A DNA stretch of 64,000 nucleotides from an uncultured Elusimicrobia bacterium. Its GTDB lineage: Bacteria; Elusimicrobiota; Elusimicrobia; Elusimicrobiales; Elusimicrobiaceae. The DNA lies in NCBI GenBank assembly GCA_947306425.1, contig CAMZGO010000003.1, positions 62,001 through 126,000 on the forward strand, in the 5' to 3' direction. A model generated the notes under the pieces. It searched no databases, was not told the DNA's origin, and saw nothing but the letters and a program-made list of their open reading frames with translations. Below, piece after piece: positions 34,214 to 41,529 of this stretch; position 1 is the stretch's first letter; each line of letters begins with the position of its first letter. Both the position numbers and the translations under genes were made by a program.

Positions 34214-34240
34214 ATTATACCTTATTTTAAAATTACGTGC
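34214..34240 (-). promoter_or_regulatory. Promoter of the pilin 3 leader
   Basis: On the minus strand a consensus -10 TATAAT sits at 34214-34219 in GGTATAATTC, just inside the gap after the terminase stop. The -35 is weak. It would start transcription near 34207, about 240 bases before the pilin start codon. Confidence 0.55.
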
Positions 34241-34241
34241 A

Positions 34242-35435
34242 TTAAATAAAATTTATGTCGGCAACGCTGTTTTTGCTTAACTCGTTTTTGTAAGTGTAAA
34301 TGGCATAACGTAAAGCATCAAGTAAGTGGTCGTTGAATTTTACCGGCTCTTCCAAAATATTGCCGTTTGCGTCGGATTTCCAGGAATATGTTTGCAATTC
34401 TTTTATTAAATTTGTTGATGATTTAGTAACAAAAAAATTATCACTTTTAACACTCATTATTCCGTTTAAAACATTTTTTTGTGCAGGTTTTATATTTAGC
34501 CCGGTTGAGGCAATTTCAGATATGCGGTTTGGTTCGGCGGCATCTGCATAAATTGTTTTTGATTCTTGTCCTTTCAATAAAATTTGCAATTTTTCAATTA
34601 AGGCTGTATTCGTTAAACCGCTTTGATATAAAATTTCACGCGCGTAAAATTTACCGTCGTAAACTGTTACTTGTACCAATGCGGTAGGGTTATTAAAACC
34701 GAAGTCCAAACCATAAAAAATTTCACTTGGATTTTGCGGTAACTCATCAACCAAAGACCAATTTTTATAAATAATTTTTTCACTTGCCCCCCATTCACCC
34801 AGCGCAAAAACTTTATAGGCATTATTATCGTAATTTTTTAAAGAAAGTAAAGTTTCAATATAACTTTTTTGTAAAAAATTATTGTCTTTATAAGTGCTTT
34901 TTATGACGGTGATATCCTTTTGTGTTAAAAGTTTTTTGTATATCCAACTGTTTATATCGGTAGGGTTTAAAGTTAAAAAAATTTGGTTCTGTTTACCGTT
35001 TATTATTGGTGCACTCAAGCGGGTTAAGAGGACGGAATAATCATTATAATTAAACTCGGTTGCTTCCTCAAGCCAAATATAATTAAATTCCGAAGACTTT
35101 ATTTTTTCCGGGTCATCCAAAGAAAAGAATTGAAACATTGACCGTCCCATTTTATAAGTATTTTCCGTCTTATTTAAACAGGCCGGTACAAATAAATTAT
35201 ATTCTTTAAGCAAATTTAAAATCAGGCGCATGGCGGTCATTTTTAGGGCTGGCATTGTTTTACGCGTTACTGCTATTTGGCAAATCTCGTTGACGGCTTT
35301 ATAAATTAGAAGTTGTGCCATAGCATAACTTTTACCGCTGCGCGCCCCGCCTATATTTATGATGGTGGTAGTATTTGCTTGAAAAGTTTTTTTAAATATT
35401 TTATTTACTTTAATTTTCCTCGTTTTGCTCGTCAT
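34242..35435 (-). CDS. Phage terminase large subunit (orphan)
   Basis: A 397-residue packaging motor protein. ATPase: Walker A variant GGARSGKSYA (about 29-38), an aromatic/adenine region, Walker B YIWLEEATEF (about 117-126) and coupling motif SRLSAP/LTLNPTDIN. Nuclease domain: GLDFGFNNPTAL (about 230-241) with metal-binding Asp, YADAAEPNRI and a C-terminal DHLLDALRYA, giving the three acidic sites of the RNase H-like fold. PBSX/Terminase_3-like. It overlaps the small upstream gene by 26 bases. No portal, capsid or tail gene follows; beyond lies a pilin. All motifs look intact, unusual for a decaying prophage. Confidence 0.88.
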   Translation of the reverse strand: MTSKTRKIKVNKIFKKTFQANTTTIINIGGARSGKSYAMAQLLIYKAVNEICQIAVTRKTMPALKMTAMRLILNLLKEYNLFVPACLNKTENTYKMGRSMFQFFSLDDPEKIKSSEFNYIWLEEATEFNYNDYSVLLTRLSAPIINGKQNQIFLTLNPTDINSWIYKKLLTQKDITVIKSTYKDNNFLQKSYIETLLSLKNYDNNAYKVFALGEWGASEKIIYKNWSLVDELPQNPSEIFYGLDFGFNNPTALVQVTVYDGKFYAREILYQSGLTNTALIEKLQILLKGQESKTIYADAAEPNRISEIASTGLNIKPAQKNVLNGIMSVKSDNFFVTKSSTNLIKELQTYSWKSDANGNILEEPVKFNDHLLDALRYAIYTYKNELSKNSVADINFI

Positions 35436-35790
35436 AAATAATTTTTGTGATTTGGTTTTCTTTTAAATTTTGTTGTGTTTCCTTTTTGTTTTTATTATAT
35501 TTGTTAGGAAGACGGCTCATCAGGGAAAAAGATAAAATATTTGCCGCTTTTGCTTTAAGGGCAGTTTCAAGCAAAGCAATTTCAAGTTTTAAGTTTACGA
35601 TTTTATCAAATTGTTTTAAAAAGTTTTTGTCATCAAACAAAAAAGTAAAAAGTAAATTTTTGGGAAGTGTGGAATTTTCCAAGGCTTCAGTTAAAGTGTC
35701 CGCTTCAAGTAAAGCAGAAAGGAAATTTTGTTTTTCCTGTTTAAATTTATCGTCGGTTTTTATTTTTTTAGTAGCAAGGGTTTCTTTCAT
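35410..35790 (-). CDS. Putative terminase small subunit
   Basis: A 126-residue, Lys/Asn/Leu-rich, mainly helical protein (MKETLATKKIKTDDKFKQEK ... ETALKAKAANILSFSLMSRL). I recognise no motif beyond predicted helices. Its position directly upstream of, and overlapping by 26 bases, a terminase large subunit is the usual place of the DNA-recognising small subunit. The assignment rests on that context only. Transcription would be divergent from the tRNA-Asn gene, whose promoter lies in the gap. Confidence 0.55.
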   Translation of the reverse strand: MKETLATKKIKTDDKFKQEKQNFLSALLEADTLTEALENSTLPKNLLFTFLFDDKNFLKQFDKIVNLKLEIALLETALKAKAANILSFSLMSRLPNKYNKNKKETQQNLKENQITKIIYDEQNEEN

Positions 35791-35855
35791 AAATTATATA
35801 ATATAATTGTTTTATGACGGAAATCCCAAGATAAATATAGCAAATAAAAAAGGTA

Positions 35856-35884
35856 TTTACAACTTGCTTTTTTTGTTATATAAT
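35856..35884 (+). promoter_or_regulatory. tRNA-Asn promoter
   Basis: TTTACA (35856-35861), 17-base spacer, TATAAT (35879-35884), with the tRNA starting 15 bases downstream. A good sigma-70-type promoter. Confidence 0.7.
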
Positions 35885-35898
35885 ATAGTTAGAAAAAT

Positions 35899-35970
35899 TC
35901 CTCGGTAGCTCAATGGTGGAGCGATCGGCTGTTAACCGATAGGTTACAGGTTCGAGTCCTGTCCGAGGAG
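35899..35970 (+). tRNA. tRNA-Asn(GUU)
   Basis: A complete cloverleaf: acceptor TCCTCGG / CCGAGGA with discriminator G, D-arm with AGCTCAATGGTGGAGC, anticodon stem ATCGG/CCGAT with loop CTGTTAA (anticodon GTT at 35931-35933), and T-arm ACAGG-TTCGAGT-CCTGT. CCA is not encoded (GCAA follows). A strong terminator hairpin begins five bases later. Confidence 0.97.
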
Positions 35971-35975
35971 CAATT

Positions 35976-36008
35976 TAAAAACCCCCGACGAAAGCCGGGG
36001 GTTTTTAA
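35976..36008 (+). terminator. Terminator after tRNA-Asn, also repeated downstream
   Basis: AAAAACCCCCG-ACGAAAG-CCGGGGGTTTTT: a GC-rich stem flanked by complementary A and T runs, so it can work in both directions. The right half (AAGCCGGGGGTTTTTAAAT) recurs at the end of both tandem repeat units downstream. Confidence 0.85.
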
Positions 36009-36365
36009 ATCGCTCCTCTGGAGAGAGCCAACTTCTTGGCTCTCGTCAGGACTCGAAGGGCGGAGCGATGTACGAGTTTTGCCGAAGGCAAAGGCGAGTA
36101 CCGCGAGCCCCGGGGTGGAGGAAAATTCCGTCAGGAATTTTACCGAAACCCGAGTTCTGTCCGAAAGCCGGGGGTTTTTAAATCGCTCCTCTGGAGAGAG
36201 CCAACTTCTTGGCTCTCGTCAGGACTCGAAGGGCGGAGCGATGTACGAGTTTTGCCGAAGGCAAAGGCGAGTACCGCGAGCCCCGGGGTGGAGGAAAATT
36301 CCGTCAGGAATTTTACCGAAACCCGAGTTCTGTCCGAAAGCCGGGGGTTTTTAAATTGCTCCTCT
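35990..36365. repeat. 173-bp tandem repeat (about 2.2 copies) beside tRNA-Asn
   Basis: The sequence from GCCGGGGGTTTTTAAAT through CGCTCCTCTGGAGAGAGCC, GTCAGGACTCGAAGGGCGG and GAGGAAAATTCCGTCAGG is repeated with a 173-base period: CGCTCCTCTGG starts at 36011 and 36184, with a partial third (TGCTCCTCTGG) at 36357. The copies are almost identical, implying recent duplication. Inside, GCTCCTC...CAGGACTCGAA is the reverse complement of the tRNA-Asn 3' end with an insertion, and CCGAGTTCTGTCCG resembles its direct copy. Open frames across it are repeat artefacts, not genes. Confidence 0.85.
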
Positions 36366-36476
36366 GGAGGAAGCAAACTGTGATGGCACAGCGCCCCGCT
36401 GCTTTGCTTATGTCAGGATACGAAAAAGGATATTATAGCATCTCACTGATTTTCTTTCATCAGTAGTTAAGCAAAT

Positions 36477-37427
36477 CTAGTTTTTATAAGTTTCTTTTAA
36501 ACCTTCGTCTAGGGAAAGGAATTTTTGGCCGGTTAAAGAAACCCATTTTTTTGAAGAACAAGCCCAATGGCCGGGGGCTAAAGCCTCTGCAACTTTATCA
36601 TAATTTAAGGCCGGAACGGTGTGTGTAATTTTTGCAACAACCCCATAGCAATAACCCGCACATTTCAAAAGTATAGGCGGTAAATTTAAGATAATCGGCT
36701 TTTTTACTTCCATTGCTAAAGCAAGTTTGTTTATAAAATCTTCCCAAGTATAAATTGCATTTTCTGTTATAAAAAAAGTTTCGTTTTTGGTTTTATCATT
36801 TGTGGCAGACAAAATTAAAGCGTTTACCAAATCGCCCACATAAACAAAACTAAAAAACATATCTTTTTTTGAGGGGTTTACCATAAGCCCGCGTTTAACC
36901 CAAGCGGAAATTTTAGATACACCGGCTTCTGCTCCGCCATAAACAGTGGGTGCACGTAAAATGGTATAAGTAATTTGAGGGGGGAGTTTTTTTACCTCAT
37001 TTTCTCCCATAAGTTTTGTTCTTCCATAGTCGGAAACCGGTAGGCAAGGGTAATTTTCGTTAATTAAATTTTCAATATTTTTTGAAGGGCCTGCCGCCGC
37101 AAGAGAGGATTGATAAACAAAGTGTTTTATAGTTTGAGCCCTTTTTACAGCCTCAATTAAATTAGCGGTTAAAACGGCATTTCCCTTTTCAAATTCTTGC
37201 TTGTTATTTGCAAATAAAACAGCAGCAAGGTGGAAAACGATATCAGCCCCAACAAGATTTTTAGTTAAATCCGCTATATCGGAATAATTTACTTTTACGG
37301 TTTGAATACCACCTGAATTCTTTGACGTACCTCTTGAAAAAACAATCACTTCCCAACCCTTGTTTAAAAGGGCCTTAGCCAAGCGTTTGCCTACAAAACC
37401 GTTACCGCCGGTAATAACTGCTTTCAT
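36477..37427 (-). CDS. NAD-dependent epimerase/dehydratase (extended SDR)
   Basis: A 316-residue sugar-nucleotide-type epimerase fold. Rossmann motif TGGNGFVGKRL (about 7-17), the active-site YGRTK (Tyr and Lys, about 133-137), and RAPTVYGG following it. The C-terminal third has a hydrophobic segment (LNLPPILLKCAGYCYGVV), as in 3-beta-HSD or hopanoid-associated SDRs. The substrate is not known. It is the last gene of a long leftward operon; the ATG overlaps the stop of the membrane protein (ATGA). Confidence 0.85.
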   Translation of the reverse strand: MKAVITGGNGFVGKRLAKALLNKGWEVIVFSRGTSKNSGGIQTVKVNYSDIADLTKNLVGADIVFHLAAVLFANNKQEFEKGNAVLTANLIEAVKRAQTIKHFVYQSSLAAAGPSKNIENLINENYPCLPVSDYGRTKLMGENEVKKLPPQITYTILRAPTVYGGAEAGVSKISAWVKRGLMVNPSKKDMFFSFVYVGDLVNALILSATNDKTKNETFFITENAIYTWEDFINKLALAMEVKKPIILNLPPILLKCAGYCYGVVAKITHTVPALNYDKVAEALAPGHWACSSKKWVSLTGQKFLSLDEGLKETYKN

Positions 37428-37870
37428 CAGTCATTATGCTCCTTTAAAATCAGAGTTTTTACTTCGTTTACATTTCCTTTAATTTCATCAAAATTGTTCT
37501 GCAGTTCTTTAATGGTTTCCTTTCTTGTTGTAAAACCAAAGTTAGCAAGGCCGACATCAATTTCTTGTAAAGTAGGATATCTGCCTTTTTTGAGGCGTTT
37601 ATAAGGGGTTTGCCCGTCGAGCTGCGGGAAAATATTAAGCAAAACATATAAAAAACCAATTATTATTGCCATATCAAAAATAGTATTGAAAATATGGCTT
37701 TTGCCAACTACAAGTATTTTGCTTAACCAAGTTAAAAAGATTACAATCACGAAAGCCATACCAGCCCAAGTGTACATTATCGTCAAAGCCTTATCAGTGC
37801 AATATGGATAACAAATCATAACAGCAATACAACATAAAAATATTAAGCATGCACGCCATAAAATTAACAT
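37427..37870 (-). CDS. Hypothetical membrane protein, 147 residues
   Basis: Three hydrophobic segments (about residues 1-20, 28-50 and 62-82: LWRACLIFLCCIAVMI, GMAFVIVIFLTWLSKIL, IIGFLYVLLNIF), then a soluble tail of about 60 residues with a Glu/Asn-rich coiled-coil-like end (TIKELQNNFDEIKGNVNEVK). Not recognised. The start has GGAGG close upstream. Located between tonB and the epimerase gene, three bases after tonB. Confidence 0.6.
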   Translation of the reverse strand: MLILWRACLIFLCCIAVMICYPYCTDKALTIMYTWAGMAFVIVIFLTWLSKILVVGKSHIFNTIFDMAIIIGFLYVLLNIFPQLDGQTPYKRLKKGRYPTLQEIDVGLANFGFTTRKETIKELQNNFDEIKGNVNEVKTLILKEHND

Positions 37871-37873
37871 AAA

Positions 37874-38629
37874 TTATACCTCCTGTTTAAACTCCACTGT
37901 TACAGTTAAAATTTCTTTCTTAAAATCTTCCGGTAAAGGCGGGTAAGGGGCAGAATTACGCGCTGCATTTAAAGCGGCATAATCATAGGCCTCGTCGCCT
38001 GAAGAGCGTTCAAGCTGTGCTTCAAAGACAGCACCGTTACGGTCAATATTAAAAGAAATCAAAGCAGTCAACCCCTGCCCGTTTTTCGGCTTGCTTTTCT
38101 GCCAGGCAGTCCATAAGGCATTACGTACTTGCGTTATATACCAAGGGTATGGGAAATTAGTAAAACTTGCCTGCACAGTATTTTGTGCACCGCCGCTGCC
38201 GGCAGTAGTTAAAGCGTGTAAGGCGGAAACATCTAAATTATCTGTTTCCACTTGTTCTAAAACGCTTGGTTTTGAAAGAACAATTTTTTTCTTATTCTCT
38301 TTTTTCTTTTTTGTTTTTGTTGAAATTTGCTCTTTTGAATTATAAACTTTGCCTTTTGTTTTTTGCTCGGTTTTTATTTCCGATTTTATTTCTTTTTGAA
38401 CTTCCTGTTTAGGGGTTTCTTTTATTTCCTCTTTAATTTCGCTTTTTGCACTTTGGGCAGGCGGTTGCTCCGGCGCGCCATAGCGCATAACTTCTGCACT
38501 TTGGCCTATAAAATCAATCGTATACATAGCCCTGTCTTTTTGTTTAATAGGGTGTGAGGCCAAACAAAACATGAGCATACAAAAAAGTACAAAGTGTATG
38601 GCAAAAGAATAAAAAAGTGCTAAATTCAT
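37874..38629 (-). CDS. tonB: TonB family energy transducer
   Basis: A 251-residue protein: an N-terminal membrane anchor (LALFYSFAIHFVLFCMLMFCL), a periplasm-spanning spacer rich in Lys, Glu and Pro (about 60-140, KEEIKETPKQEVQKEIKSEI), and a C-terminal TonB/TolA-type domain (ALISFNIDRNGAVFEAQLER...YPPLPEDFK). It transmits proton-motive energy from ExbB/ExbD to outer-membrane receptors. TolA is a possible alternative since exbB/exbD and tolQ/tolR cannot be separated by sequence alone. No receptor gene is in the window. Confidence 0.85.
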   Translation of the reverse strand: MNLALFYSFAIHFVLFCMLMFCLASHPIKQKDRAMYTIDFIGQSAEVMRYGAPEQPPAQSAKSEIKEEIKETPKQEVQKEIKSEIKTEQKTKGKVYNSKEQISTKTKKKKENKKKIVLSKPSVLEQVETDNLDVSALHALTTAGSGGAQNTVQASFTNFPYPWYITQVRNALWTAWQKSKPKNGQGLTALISFNIDRNGAVFEAQLERSSGDEAYDYAALNAARNSAPYPPLPEDFKKEILTVTVEFKQEV

Positions 38630-38648
38630 TTAACCTCTCTTTATTTAT

Positions 38649-39056
38649 TTACTTATTTACAACGCCAATACCAAGTTTTGCCGCGCCAAGTTTTTTTGCT
38701 GTATCAAATACCTTTACTACTTGTTCTATGGGGACTGTCTTATCTGCTTGTACCAAAATAGTTTTCTCTTGTGCTCTGCCAAGGTGTAAAATTAGTTCTT
38801 CCTCAAGTTTATTCGGCGCGGTTTGGCGGCTTTGAACCATAATTTGTCCGTTTTTTAAAATTTCTACTTTAATCAAATTATCTTCACTTACGGTATTTAC
38901 TGCTTTTGCCGAAGGCAAGTCCACGTTAAGCTGTGACTGTACTATGAACGGTGTCATAACCATAAAGATAATTAATAGAATTAAGGTTATGTCAATAAAA
39001 GGGACCATATTTATTTCGCCCATCAGGCCCCTTGTTTGAAGGCGGTATTTCCTCAT
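38649..39056 (-). CDS. exbD: ExbD/TolR biopolymer transport protein
   Basis: 135 residues. One membrane helix (NMVPFIDITLILLIIFMVMT) with the conserved Asp in PFIDI (about residue 22) that carries protons, then a periplasmic domain with the ILVQADKTVPIEQVVKV pattern of the family. It overlaps exbB by four bases (ATGA) and lies 19 bases upstream of tonB in the same operon. Confidence 0.92.
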   Translation of the reverse strand: MRKYRLQTRGLMGEINMVPFIDITLILLIIFMVMTPFIVQSQLNVDLPSAKAVNTVSEDNLIKVEILKNGQIMVQSRQTAPNKLEEELILHLGRAQEKTILVQADKTVPIEQVVKVFDTAKKLGAAKLGIGVVNK

Positions 39057-39745
39057 TTGATAACCTCAAAAAAATTCTTTTGTACAGCTGGTTGTACCGG
39101 TTTTTTTGCATTTTCTATTTTAGCGGAAATCAGTTCCTGGGCAAGATATTCCATATCTTTTGTAAAGAAGTTTACTTTACTTAAAAAGTAATTGTATGCA
39201 ATCAAGGCCGGTACGGCAACAAATAAACCGGCGGCAGTGTTAATAAGTGCCTCCGAGATACCTTTTGCTACGGCTGAGGCACCCGTTCCGCTTGCAGCGG
39301 ATAAATCCGCAAAAGCGCGCATCACACCAAGTACTGTACCGAATAAACCTATAAAAGGTGTCGTGCTTGCTAATGTCGCCAAGGCAGAAAGTTTACGGGA
39401 AAGTTGTGCCGCTTCCCAATCAATAATAGTATCGGCCAGGTCATTAAGTTCTGCCAAATTTGTTTTGTCTGATTTAAGTAAATTTAAAGTTAGTTTTGCA
39501 GCCGGTGTTGTAGCATAGCCTTTAACACGGCAAGCATCAAAGATTTTCGGTCCAAGGCCCTCAGTAGCAAGGGAATGTCTCAAAAACGACATAAGTTTCC
39601 TTGATTTATTTATGGTTTTTCTATATTTAAAGAACCGCTCAATCATTAAAGATAAAGAGTAAATTGATAAACACAGCAACAGTATTAAAACAATACCTCC
39701 TGCTTTGAGAAGTTCTTGTACACTGCCGATTTGTGAAAAGTCCAT
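39053..39745 (-). CDS. exbB: ExbB/TolQ/MotA-family proton channel protein
   Basis: 230 residues with three membrane helices: VLILLLCLSIYSLSLMIERF near the N-terminus, and LATLASTTPFIGLFGTVLGVM plus ISEALINTAAGLFVAVPALI in the second half. GLFGTVLGVMRAF and LINTAAGLFVAVPA are the family signatures. It forms the proton channel with ExbD. AGGAGG precedes ATG 39743-39745. Confidence 0.92.
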   Translation of the reverse strand: MDFSQIGSVQELLKAGGIVLILLLCLSIYSLSLMIERFFKYRKTINKSRKLMSFLRHSLATEGLGPKIFDACRVKGYATTPAAKLTLNLLKSDKTNLAELNDLADTIIDWEAAQLSRKLSALATLASTTPFIGLFGTVLGVMRAFADLSAASGTGASAVAKGISEALINTAAGLFVAVPALIAYNYFLSKVNFFTKDMEYLAQELISAKIENAKKPVQPAVQKNFFEVIK

Positions 39746-39753
39746 AAGACCTC

Positions 39754-40272
39754 CTATAAAAATTTAAAATAAATTAAAATCCACAAAATTAAATTTGAAA
39801 ATAATCCTGCCAAGACATCATCTAAAACGATTTGCACTCCCTTAAGGCAATATTTATTGTACGTTTTTTGGGGTATGTTGACAGCAAAATTTTCTGCCCT
39901 CTTGATGAAAAATATTTTAGTGGTATCAAATATACGGAACAAAATTAAAGCAAATATCGCCGTTTTTAAGGAATAAGGCAAAAAGGCTGCAGCCGTAAAG
40001 AAACCTGCAATTTCATCAATAATGATTTTAGGGTCATCCTCTACTCCGTTAAATTCAGTTTTTTGAGATACATATATAGCAAATAAAATTATCCCCAGCA
40101 GTAAAAATAAATAAGCCCAAAAAGTAAGAGGACCTAAAAACAAGTAAATTAGAAATGCTTCCACAGAACCAAGTAAACCGGCGCCCGTGTTTTTTTTGTT
40201 TTTTAATATTGCAGTCGGTAGATAACTTATAAAAGCCCCGCTTGCAAAAAATCTTAGTACTTTTTGGTTCAT
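39754..40272 (-). CDS. pgpA: Phosphatidylglycerophosphatase A
   Basis: A 172-residue membrane enzyme that dephosphorylates phosphatidylglycerol phosphate. The family motif EDDPKIIIDEIAGFF (about 79-93) with acidic active-site residues, LFRIFDTTK, and the C-terminal QIVLDDVLAGLFSN are present. Several hydrophobic helices. It follows pgsA by one base, so two consecutive steps of phosphatidylglycerol synthesis are encoded together. Confidence 0.92.
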   Translation of the reverse strand: MNQKVLRFFASGAFISYLPTAILKNKKNTGAGLLGSVEAFLIYLFLGPLTFWAYLFLLLGIILFAIYVSQKTEFNGVEDDPKIIIDEIAGFFTAAAFLPYSLKTAIFALILFRIFDTTKIFFIKRAENFAVNIPQKTYNKYCLKGVQIVLDDVLAGLFSNLILWILIYFKFL

Positions 40273-40273
40273 A

Positions 40274-40903
40274 TTATTTTTTTATCGGTAAACTCCATGA
40301 TTCTTTAAGAAGTGCCCAATTGTTTTTTAGATATGTAATAGCACTCAAACAGGTAACGGCGGCCGCAATTACGGTTATGGGATAAGGAAATGCCTCCAAG
40401 AAACAATTTAAGAAAAATAAATTATCTTGCAAAGCACCTTTTGCCAAAGGTACATAAAGGTAAATATCCGCGATAACAAAGATAATTCCTATTGCTATAA
40501 GTTGTACCGTTGTTTTAAATTTTCCCCAGCGTTCTGCCGCAAGCACTTTATTGTTTAATGCCGCCAACACGCGCAAAGTAGATACCATAAGTTCCCTTAA
40601 AATAATCAAAAATACAGCCCAAACAGGTACGTTTAGGAAATGTAAATCAGTAAAAGCAAAGAAAGCCGCACCAACCAATATTTTATCAACAAAAGGGTCA
40701 ACAATTGCCCCGAATGGTGTAGAGGTTTTTGTAGCACGTGCAATACGCCCGTCTACCCAGTCCGTACAAGCGGCAATACCGAAAATTAAAGAAGCCGTAA
40801 TAACAGCCCAAGGGTTTTCCGTTATCATTAAAAAAAACATTACTATCGCAAGCAAAGCACGTGTTAAAGTTATTTTATTTGCAAGTGTCATAGTTCTTTT
40901 CAT
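40274..40903 (-). CDS. pgsA: CDP-diacylglycerol-glycerol-3-phosphate 3-phosphatidyltransferase
   Basis: A 209-residue membrane enzyme. The CDP-alcohol phosphotransferase motif DWVDGRIARATK...GAIVDPFVDK (about residues 47-72) has all the conserved Asp, Gly, Ala and Arg residues. Five or six membrane helices. It makes phosphatidylglycerol phosphate, the substrate of PgpA next door. The ATG overlaps the lolA stop by four bases. Confidence 0.94.
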   Translation of the reverse strand: MKRTMTLANKITLTRALLAIVMFFLMITENPWAVITASLIFGIAACTDWVDGRIARATKTSTPFGAIVDPFVDKILVGAAFFAFTDLHFLNVPVWAVFLIILRELMVSTLRVLAALNNKVLAAERWGKFKTTVQLIAIGIIFVIADIYLYVPLAKGALQDNLFFLNCFLEAFPYPITVIAAAVTCLSAITYLKNNWALLKESWSLPIKK

Positions 40904-41529
40904 TTAAAAATCTCCTTTGAAACATTTTTATTAATTTTTGTTTTTTGTAAGGTGGTTTTAGAGGTAACCCCTTCGTTAGATAAATTTATTTCTTTCGGGA
41001 AAAAATTATGTTTATTGAGTAAGAAAGAAAGAGTATAAATTTCACCTTCTTTAGGTGTTAATACAAGCAAGTAACCATTTTCCGAAATTTCAAAATTTTC
41101 TATTTTATGGTTTTCTAAAATTTTTTCATAATTACCGAAATCAAATAATGCCTTATTTTGTTGGCTTTTTTGCCAACTTTCCCAAGGCATTTGCATAATC
41201 ATATTTCCTTTTTCGCTAAAGATATGTATTATTTCTTTATCGGTTAAAGCATATTGGGTTATTTTTCCTTCTTCCAAGGTTTCAAGGCGTATATTTTGCC
41301 CAAGTTTGATCAAATGCCCGAAAGTCTTTGAAATTAAAGTACCCTCAAAGGATGTTTCTTGTTCGTAGAAAGTGTCTAAGGTATTTAGTTGTTTATCCCA
41401 CTCAATAAATTTTTTTACCGCTGTTTCCTTCGTAATTTGCGGTTTTGATTTATTTTCATTTGCAAAAACGGTAATGCTCAAAAGCATAACTATTAAGTAA
41501 GTAAGAATATGTCTTGATTTCTTTAACAT
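40900..41529 (-). CDS. lolA: Outer-membrane lipoprotein carrier LolA-like protein
   Basis: A 209-residue periplasmic protein with signal peptide (LTYLIVMLLSITVFANE). The body follows the LolA beta-sheet pattern: KKFIEWDKQLNTLDTFYEQE, then LIKLGQNIRLETLEEG and a strand-rich C-terminal half. LolA carries lipoproteins from the inner to the outer membrane. The start overlaps the ftsK stop (TAATG). Sequence similarity in this family is low, so the call rests on pattern, length and the ftsK-lolA order that is common in Gram-negatives. Confidence 0.8.
   Translation of the reverse strand: MLKKSRHILTYLIVMLLSITVFANENKSKPQITKETAVKKFIEWDKQLNTLDTFYEQETSFEGTLISKTFGHLIKLGQNIRLETLEEGKITQYALTDKEIIHIFSEKGNMIMQMPWESWQKSQQNKALFDFGNYEKILENHKIENFEISENGYLLVLTPKEGEIYTLSFLLNKHNFFPKEINLSNEGVTSKTTLQKTKINKNVSKEIFK

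Noticed and set aside
35990-36365. CRISPR array
   Set aside because: Only about two units of 173 bp with no variable spacers. No other regularly spaced short repeats with unique spacers were seen in the window.
36036-36466. Overlapping open frames across the 173-bp repeat
   Set aside because: They repeat the same peptide in two frames, have no ribosome-binding site and follow the tandem repeat, so they are not genes.
38363-38557. Plus-strand open frame opposite tonB
   Set aside because: Phe/Leu-rich shadow of the Lys/Glu-rich tonB linker.
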